From: Erwinia tracheiphila
Lineage (GTDB): Bacteria; Pseudomonadota; Gammaproteobacteria; Enterobacterales; Enterobacteriaceae
Length of the DNA stretch: 64,000 nucleotides
Direction: 5' to 3'
Assembly: GCF_021365465.1 (NCBI RefSeq)
Contig: NZ_CP089932.1
Span: 3,720,001-3,784,000 of the forward strand
Each line of letters begins with the position of its first letter. The stretch's first letter is position 1. The notes below the pieces were generated by a model that saw only the letters and a list, made by a program, of their open reading frames with translations, searched no databases and was not told the DNA's origin. The position numbers and the translations under genes are program-made. Positions 58,041 through 64,000 of the stretch are shown here, piece after piece.

Positions 58041-58823
58041 TCAGTCCCGTATGGACGCTTTACCTATTTCATTCACCAGCGCGTCTTTGCATTTCAGGAT
58101 CTCTGTGCGATAGCGCGCCTCATGCTGCTGAAAACGACCAGAAGGAACCAGTAAACTGACAGAATAGCGTCCCAATATGGTATCAATGGCAACCGCCATC
58201 GTGGAAATCCCTTCCAGCGTTTCGCCCCGACCGTAAGACACCCCGGTACGACGAATCTGCTCCAGGTGTTCAAGCAGTTCGGAAAACGATTTCACCATAG
58301 AATCGGTGATAGCGTCAAAATCGTTTCCTACCAACGCCTTCACCTGCCGATCGCTTTCCAGTGCCAGTAAGGCTTTGCCTCCTGATGTGCTACAAAGCGG
58401 CAAATGAAGCCCGATACGCGGCACCACCCGCAGTTCACGGTCAGCAACCACGTAATGCACAATAGCCAGCTGCAAACCACTGGCACGGGCAAGGGTGACC
58501 GTTTCCGCCGTAGCGTCGCTCAACGCCTGCAGCCACGGTTGAGCAATGGCCACCACATCGGTGTGAACGGTTGCAATTAGCCGTAAGAGTGCCGGCCCGA
58601 GCCTGACTCCGCTGGCTCCCGAGCTGCGTACAAGCTGAACAGAGTCCAGAGCTGCAACAATGCGTTGAACGGTGGAACGCGGCAAATCAACAGCCTGGGC
58701 AATCTCCCCAAGGCTCATGCCATCAGGACGATTTCCTAGTGCATTCAGTATGTTAGCGGCGCGAGATATAACCTGAATGCCGCCACTGCGTTCATCGTCG
58801 CGCACACCTGAGGATTCAGTCAT
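58041..58823 (-). CDS. IclR-family regulator of the efflux locus
   Basis: A 260-residue product: winged HTH at about residues 15-75 (ISRAANILNALGNRPDGMSL, AVDLPRSTVQRIVAALDSVQ) and effector domain (VTLARASGLQLAIVHYVVAD, GLHLPLCSTSGGKALLALES, TGVSYGRGETLEGISTMAVA). Divergent from the MFS-HlyD pair, with an inverted repeat between them (58870-58903), so it likely controls that operon. Related in fold but not in sequence detail to YiaJ. Inducer unknown. Confidence 0.83.
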   Translation of the reverse strand: MTESSGVRDDERSGGIQVISRAANILNALGNRPDGMSLGEIAQAVDLPRSTVQRIVAALDSVQLVRSSGASGVRLGPALLRLIATVHTDVVAIAQPWLQALSDATAETVTLARASGLQLAIVHYVVADRELRVVPRIGLHLPLCSTSGGKALLALESDRQVKALVGNDFDAITDSMVKSFSELLEHLEQIRRTGVSYGRGETLEGISTMAVAIDTILGRYSVSLLVPSGRFQQHEARYRTEILKCKDALVNEIGKASIRD

Positions 58824-58869
58824 AAGGCTTCCTTACTTGCATCAGACCATTATGGTAGCACTCTTTTCT

Positions 58870-58903
58870 GTGTTGTAGCACAGTGTACCGCATTGCAATA
58901 CAC
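58870..58903. promoter_or_regulatory. Inverted repeat between iclR-type gene and MFS gene
   Basis: GTGTTGTAGCAC at one side and GCAATACAC at the other form an imperfect palindrome in the divergent intergenic region. It is a candidate operator for the IclR-family regulator encoded next to it. Confidence 0.4.
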
Positions 58904-58984
58904 TTATTCGCAGGATAGTATTAGCGCGGAAAATCTCATCATACGATACAGTGCATCACTTATTTGCCCTACAGAGCAGCCACT

Positions 58985-60577
58985 ATGACAACTCAGACTA
59001 CCGCCGCACATCCCTTTACTCTGCGCCTCGCCCTGGGTTTGATCGGTGTATTGATCGCGGCGCTCACTTCCTGTTTAAATGATCGGGTAACTGATATAGC
59101 ACTGGTCGATATTCGTGCGGCTACGGGGTTTGATTACGATGGTGCCAGTTGGATAACGTCATCTTACCAGGCCGCAGAAGTTGCCGCGATGATGATTGCT
59201 CCATGGTTTGCCGTAACTTTCTCACTACGCGGTTTTGCGCTGGCTGTATCCTGTGGTTTTGCCATTACTGGCGCACTGCAACCCTTTGCTCCCTCTCCAT
59301 TTTTGTTTATCGCCCTGCGTGTCATTCAGGGTATGTTGGGCGGGGCGCTGCCGCCTCTGCTGATGACCGTCGCACTGCGTTTTTTACCGCCCGGTATCAA
59401 ACTTTATGGACTGGCCGCTTATGCCCTTACTGCCACATTTGGGCCAAATATTGCTGTATCACTCGCTGCTTTCTGGACGGACACCGTTGGCTGGCAGTTT
59501 GTATTCTGGCAGGTTATTCCTCCCCTTTGCGTTGCCAGCCTGATGATAGCCTTGGGACTGCCTCAGGACCCAGTACGGCTCGAGCGTTTTCGGCAGATCG
59601 ATTTAGCTGGCATGTTGACCGGTTGTAGCGGTATTGCCCTGATGATTCTTGCCCTGACACAGGGAGAAAGGCTCGACTGGTTCAGTTCGCCGCTGATTGT
59701 CACCCTACTGCTTGCATCAAGTGTTCTGCTGATGGTGTTCTTAATTAATGAATGGTTTCATCCGCTCCCCCTTTTTAAACTGCAATTGCTGGCACGCCGT
59801 AATCTGACGCACGGGTTGCTAGCCTTGGCAGGAATACTGCTGGTAACGCTTTCTGGTTCTGTCTTACCTTCAGCCTATTTCTCTCAGGTCGCGGGGTTTC
59901 GCAGCAGTCAGTTTGTTCCACTGGCACTCACAGTCGGTGTACCACAGTTGCTTTTAGCCCCTCTATTGGCCGCCTTGCTCAATCGTCGATGGATTGACAG
60001 TCGCTGGATGCTTTGCTGTGGTGCGGCATTATTGTGCCTCTCCTGCCTGTCAGGCATGTACATAACCAGTGACTGGGCACGGCAGAATTTTTGGCAAATT
60101 CAGCTGTTGCAGGCCGTGGGCCAGCCAATGCTGATTCTGCCTGTGCTGATGAGTTCCACCAGCGTGATCCATCCGACGGAGGGGCCCTACGCGTCGGCTA
60201 TGTTTAATAGCGTTCGAGGGTTTGCCAGCATTGGAGCTGGTTCTCTGATTGAGAACTTTCTGACGCATCGGGAGAAATTCCACTCATTTACCTTACTCGA
60301 CAGACTGGATAATCAGCCCTGGCGTATAACCGCAGAAAACAGCAGCGACGCGGGGGGTATTAAACCATTGCTTGCGGATGGTTCAGCAAGCTCGGTCGAA
60401 AACTTAGCCCATTTTAGTACACTAATTAAGCATCAAGCGGTGATTCTTAGCATCAGCGATACGTATTTAGCCATTGCCTGTTTCACGGTGGTGCTGGTGC
60501 TGTTTACCCTCTGGCTGCCCCGCCGGGTTTATCCTCCTCAGACGCTTATACACCCTGTAACCACCACGAGATCATAA
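58985..60577 (+). CDS. EmrB/QacA-type MFS drug exporter
   Basis: 530 residues from the ATG at 58985 (MTTQTTAAHPFTLRLALGLI); a TTG at 58964 is less likely. Fourteen hydrophobic helices as in the DHA2 family; motif-like segments DIRAATGFDYDGASWITSSY, RVIQGMLGGALPPLLMTVAL and PNIAVSLAAFWTDTVGWQFV. With the membrane-fusion protein encoded two bases later it would form an EmrAB-like tripartite pump with an outer-membrane channel such as TolC. Substrate unknown. The locus may help resist plant phenolics; that is inference. Confidence 0.85.
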   Translation: MTTQTTAAHPFTLRLALGLIGVLIAALTSCLNDRVTDIALVDIRAATGFDYDGASWITSSYQAAEVAAMMIAPWFAVTFSLRGFALAVSCGFAITGALQPFAPSPFLFIALRVIQGMLGGALPPLLMTVALRFLPPGIKLYGLAAYALTATFGPNIAVSLAAFWTDTVGWQFVFWQVIPPLCVASLMIALGLPQDPVRLERFRQIDLAGMLTGCSGIALMILALTQGERLDWFSSPLIVTLLLASSVLLMVFLINEWFHPLPLFKLQLLARRNLTHGLLALAGILLVTLSGSVLPSAYFSQVAGFRSSQFVPLALTVGVPQLLLAPLLAALLNRRWIDSRWMLCCGAALLCLSCLSGMYITSDWARQNFWQIQLLQAVGQPMLILPVLMSSTSVIHPTEGPYASAMFNSVRGFASIGAGSLIENFLTHREKFHSFTLLDRLDNQPWRITAENSSDAGGIKPLLADGSASSVENLAHFSTLIKHQAVILSISDTYLAIACFTVVLVLFTLWLPRRVYPPQTLIHPVTTTRS

Positions 60578-60579
60578 TC

Positions 60580-61608
60580 ATGCGCTTAACTCCCACCAGA
60601 CGAATTATAACGCTGGCCTTGATGATACTGCTGGTGCTGGCAGCCATACTTTTTGTCTGGTCAGGTATGCACCTCCGTCAAAACAGTACGGAAGACGCAG
60701 TTATCATGGCTGATTACACCACCGTGGCACCAAAGGCATCAGGCTATATTCATGTTGTGAGCGTGAGTGATAATCAGCACGTCGAAGCAGGCCAGCTGCT
60801 GGCGACATTGGACGATAGGGATTATCGCGTTGCGCTGGAGAGCGCTGAAGCCAATTTAAAAATCAGTGTAGCAAAGCTGGCCAGCACTGAGGCCCAGCTC
60901 GAACAGCAGCAGGCTGTTATTGCACAAAGCGATGCTGCGGTCAGCGCCAGCCAGGCGGCGCTGGAATATGCCGGACAGAATGCCGGTCGTTATCGTCGTC
61001 TGCTGGTCAGCGGAACCGCGACCGCAGACGAACAACAAAAAACCGTCGCTACTATGCGCGAGGCCGCTGCAGCCCTTCATCAAAATGAGGCTGTAGCACT
61101 GTCAGCACGAAAAGAAGTGACCGTTTTACAAGCGGAGATAAGACAGGCTAAGGCAAATATTGCTGCCTCACAGGCAAGTGTCGATCAGGCTCGCCTCAAC
61201 CTCTCATACACGCGTATCACTGCCCCGATTGCCGGTTTTATCGGACAGCGTTCGGCCCGCCCCGGTGCCTGGGTTTCAGCGGGTACGCGGTTGCTGGCCG
61301 TGGTTCCGTTACAACAAAGTTATGTATCAGCGAACTTTCTGGAAACGCAGCTCGACAATGTGCATACGGGACAGCCGGTTTCAGTTCGGGTGGATGCGTT
61401 GCCAGGGGTAATCTTACGCGGTCATATTGACAGTATTGCCCCGGCAACAGGTTCAACCTTTGCGGCCATTACCGCCGATAACGCGACGGGTAATTACACC
61501 AAGGTTGTTCAGCGTCTGCCGGTGAAAATTCTACTGGACCCCAATCAGCAGGATTTGGCCCGTTTACGCGTCGGGATGTCGGTCGTTCCAACAATCGAAT
61601 TCCCCTGA
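60580..61608 (+). CDS. HlyD/EmrA-type membrane-fusion protein
   Basis: A 342-residue product with one N-terminal membrane anchor (ITLALMILLVLAAILFVWSG, about 10-29). Lipoyl halves are ASGYIHVVSVSDNQHVEAGQ and SYTRITAPIAGFIGQRSARP around a coiled-coil hairpin of about 110 residues, followed by beta-barrel FLETQLDNVHTGQPVSVRVD. It links the MFS pump with the outer-membrane channel. Its start lies two bases after the MFS stop, so the two are translationally coupled. Confidence 0.87.
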   Translation: MRLTPTRRIITLALMILLVLAAILFVWSGMHLRQNSTEDAVIMADYTTVAPKASGYIHVVSVSDNQHVEAGQLLATLDDRDYRVALESAEANLKISVAKLASTEAQLEQQQAVIAQSDAAVSASQAALEYAGQNAGRYRRLLVSGTATADEQQKTVATMREAAAALHQNEAVALSARKEVTVLQAEIRQAKANIAASQASVDQARLNLSYTRITAPIAGFIGQRSARPGAWVSAGTRLLAVVPLQQSYVSANFLETQLDNVHTGQPVSVRVDALPGVILRGHIDSIAPATGSTFAAITADNATGNYTKVVQRLPVKILLDPNQQDLARLRVGMSVVPTIEFP

Positions 61609-61806
61609 ATAAGTTAACTTCGTACAGCGATAACTTTATTTTACGATAAAGAGTCAGTAGATTAGCCCGCGATCCTGCCATGAACGACTTATGGCAAAGT
61701 AACCGTTTTGAATGCAACCACCTGGGTTCAATCGGTTTGAGTGAGACAGGTAGCAGGGAGTTTATCCGATGAAGTACGCGTTGATGGGAATATCTTTTAT
61801 TTTACT

Positions 61807-62990
61807 TGTACTAGCTCAGACCTGATCTGACAGTTACCGGTTATTTATACAGGTGTCTGTCGGATTACATCCGGTTCAGATTCTTTTCTGCACAAACACG
61901 TTTTCCATCAGGTAACCTGGCCACTGGCGTTCGCCCGCCGCACATTTTCCCCTGATGAGTCCGCTCATTATTGTCATGCCACAACCCGTTGTCCGGATCC
62001 ATTTGCAGGCTCTCCCGCTCCCCATATGACTTCTTGCAGAACGTGACCTGATAAAAATCCTGCAAAATCGTTTTATGGAAGCGCTCACCGATGCCGTTGG
62101 TCTGTGGGGACATCGCCTTCGTTTTTGTATGGTCGATATCGTTGATGGCCAGATAAAGCTGGTAATCATGCTGCTCCACCTTACCACAGTACTCCGTTCC
62201 CCTGTCGGTCAGTCTTCTCAGCACCGGCAGCCCCTGGGCCTCACAGAACGGCAGTACCCGATCATTTAGCAGGCCGGCGGCGGTGATTGGCGTTTTACTC
62301 GTATACCGCTTGCAGTGTGCCACTTTCGGGTACGTATCCACGAACGTCTGCGGGCAGATACGGTCGCCAGCACAGAAGGTGTCCTGCGACCCGGGATAGC
62401 CCGGGTGAGTGGTCTCGATTTCGCCGCTGGCCTCATCATCATGCGCCTTTTTCTCCAGCGCGGCGATTGGGGCACAGGTAAGCACGATGGCTTCTCTGGC
62501 GAGCTTTTCCTCAGGCGCCTTCAGGCGTTTACGGAAGTTCTCCAGATCGTGTCGTTGCCAGATGGCGTGCACGCCGCTGCCGGAGGTAAACACGCCTTTT
62601 TTACGCAGCTCATCACTGGTCCGGTGCTGCCCGGGGGCCGGGAACTCAACGGCGTACTCAACAACCGCGCGTTCAGTGGCTTCGTCGGCGCGGTTCGTCA
62701 GGTTGGGACCCCGGCGGTTCTGGTTAACCAGCGCGTCAATGCCGCCTTCAGCAGCCAGTTCCTGATAACAGTAGAAGGTGTCGCGTGACACGCCCGTGCT
62801 CTTGCAGGCTGTTGATACGTTACCGGGTTATTCGGCGAGATTGAGCAGGCCGGCTTTGTGTTTGATGATGGGATTGTGAGTATGGAGCATGAGGGTGACC
62901 TCGCGTTTTGTATAAGGATTCGACACCCATATCAGAACCGGTAACCCCCAACCTTGCAGGGTCCGGTGTCAGATCACGTCGCGACGAATA
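61807..62990 (-). mobile_element. IS481-family element, degenerate copy
   Basis: The left end TGTACTAGCTCAGACCTGAT is identical to that of the copy at 20057; the right end is altered (GACGAATAAG where the others have GACTAATACA). No target duplication is visible. The right boundary is approximate. Confidence 0.8.
61865..62890 (-). pseudogene. IS481-family transposase with stop codon
   Basis: The ATG at 62890 begins MLHTHNPIIKHKAGLLNLAE and meets an in-frame TAA; the rest is open to 61865 (VSRDTFYCYQELAAEGGIDA, FVDTYPKVAHCKRYTS, LRRLTDRGTEYCG, NGIGERFHKTILQDF). Four to five codons are deleted after FCAGD compared with the copy at 20115. Inactive. Confidence 0.82.
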
Positions 62991-63306
62991 AGGCTTAACA
63001 AAAGAATCCCCCAAGCGTTGAAAGAAATATATATGAGCACCTCCCGTTTGCCAAACTTTGTACTTCATGACGGACAGGACGATTGCGGCTATATATCCGG
63101 TCTTTATGCAGCCGTGGAAGCGGCTGCTGACCCTAATTAAATCCGCTGACTCACGCCTCAATTACCTCTGCGAACCCGTGGTTCAATATTTCTTTCAGGC
63201 TTGGTGAGTCCCGGTCTGACCTGTTTTGTCATTACATACACTGCCTGTGCAACCTGTTGATATTCGCTTCTACGCTTAAGCCCTGAGGCTGCTTGTTGCA
63301 GACGCT
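62991..63306. other. Junction sequence without a supported gene
   Basis: Between the IS481 end and the IS110-type pseudogene. The minus-strand frame at 63158-63361 overlaps the transposase end and has no recognisable product; this may be the non-coding end of the IS110-family element. Confidence 0.35.
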
Positions 63307-64000
63307 TCAGGAGGGAGCGATGCCTCTCAGGTAAGGTCTGCCATGTGCCAGTACCGCCCATATCGTTCTGGCCATTTTGTTGGCCAGTGCCACGGAGACC
63401 ACATTAATGGGACGCCGCGTCAGCAACGCAGGGACCCAGGGACCGGGTTCATTCGCGTTCTGTATGACGCTGTGGGCACCATTGACCAGCAGTTTTCGCA
63501 AATACTTGTTACCCCGTTTGCTGATCCCCAGTAGCTGGAGCTTTCCTCCAGCACCTTTCTGTCGCGGAACCAGACCGATCCACGCGGCAAATTCGCGACC
63601 TGATCGAAAGGCTTTTGCGTCGCCCATCGAGGCCACCGCGGCTGTTGCTGTCAGTAGACCCACGCCGGGAATGTCGCTGATGGCCTTTACGCCAGGCTCG
63701 TCTTTACTCAGTTCGCGTATCCGACGTTCTCAGTGTCGGTGATGCGTTTGTCTATCCGTTGTATCTCGTTCAGTTGTTCACGCAGGCTGTCGATCAGCAC
63801 AGCAGGTAAGGCGTGTAAGAATGTCCGGTACAGACCGTAGCAGGCTGGCATACCCTTTTGCCATCACCTCACCGTACTCTGCCAGTAATCCGTGTAGTGC
63901 GTTGGTTTGCATCAGCCTGAACTTCATCAGTTGAGAACGTATCCGGTGCAGGGCCAGCATGGCCTGCTGCTCGGTTTTAACGGCCACCGCTTTGCCTGGC
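63307..64000 (-). pseudogene. IS110-family transposase, frameshifted, runs off the window
   Basis: Minus-strand pieces in order: AVKTEQQAMLALHRIRSQLM, ALHGLLAEYGEVMAKGYAS, SLREQLNEIQRIDKRITDTE, IRELSKDEPGVKAISDIPGV, then GLLTATAAVASMGDAKAFRS, FAAWIGLVPRQKGAGGKLQL, GISKRGNKYLRKLLVNGAHS and LANKMARTIWAVLAHG. This is the Transposase_20 half of an IS110/IS1111-type enzyme, including the conserved Ser-Gly-type region (GRE...AAWIGL and GNKYLRKLL). At least two frame slips (about 63715 and 63840) break it. The RuvC-like N-terminus lies beyond the window. Confidence 0.78.

Overview
The window looks like chromosome of a plant-associated member of the Enterobacterales, most likely the Erwinia/Pantoea lineage. 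The evidence is an enterobacterial glk next to an alaC homologue, a rhamnogalacturonan lyase with a KdgM-type porin, and genes related to Inv/Mxi-type III secretion (an IagB-like transglycosylase and an OspG/HopBF1-like kinase). It is unusually full of insertion sequences (IS1, IS3, IS4, IS5, IS21, IS91, IS110 and IS481 families, several in multiple copies) and of broken genes. That pattern resembles a recently host-restricted, insect-vectored plant pathogen such as Erwinia tracheiphila; the species suggestion is inference only.

Layout. 0-2.4 kb: the edge of a Tlde1-like (DUF2778) gene, a frameshifted ColE2-type plasmid rep gene with its HTH partner, and an AlpA-like regulator. 2.4-6.1 kb: a remnant of a PFGI/SPI-7-like integrative conjugative element (ICE), namely a tRNA-Phe 3'-end att-like sequence, a broken tyrosine recombinase, a MobH/TraI_2 relaxase and a deleted UvrD-like helicase. 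6.4-9.1 kb: stacked IS3, IS4 and IS21 remains. 9.6-12.4 kb: pectin locus (rhiE, the tail of a lost second rhiE, a kdgM-type porin). 12.6-18.3 kb: leuA relic, ankB-katB peroxide-defence pair, orphan iagB-like gene. 18.3-19.7 kb: unknown AT-rich gene that may encode a secreted effector. 19.9-23.7 kb: IS91-family element with an IS481-family element nested in its end. 23.7-26.5 kb: truncated AraC regulator and a decayed amino-acid-hydroxylase gene followed by an intact LysO-type exporter gene.

26.6-43.2 kb: two IS5-family copies in the same orientation bracket a second IS91-family element and a complete yia/sgb-type catabolic cluster: the IclR repressor gene yiaJ, a CUT2 sugar ABC transporter with an SMP-30 lactonase, and yiaK-yiaL-yiaX2-lyxK-sgbH-sgbU-sgbE. 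Together these could take up an oxidised ascorbate-type lactone, open it, reduce 2,3-diketo-L-gulonate, phosphorylate, decarboxylate and epimerise it to D-xylulose 5-phosphate. Palindromes resembling IclR operators lie before both plus-strand transcription units.

43.3-44.9 kb: an AT-rich kinase-effector gene with a close match to the Shigella MxiE box, between two IS91 remnants. 44.9-47.7 kb: IS3 pieces, a primase fragment, a Cys-rich zinc-protein pseudogene and another IS3 element. 47.8-52.7 kb: alaC pseudogene, intact glk, a VirK-family periplasmic protein gene and an IS1-family element with an 8-bp target duplication. 53.1-56.5 kb: IS3 and a second ICE piece (conjugative ATPase and the next gene). 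56.6-63 kb: two IS481 copies around a truncated universal-stress gene, an IclR regulator and an EmrB/EmrA-type efflux pair. The right edge is a broken IS110-family transposase.

The two most distinctive signals are the two low-GC candidate type III effector genes, each with a poly-T MxiE-box-like element upstream although no secretion apparatus is present in the window, and the IS5-bounded ascorbate-type catabolic island carrying both an ABC and an MFS transporter plus a lactonase.
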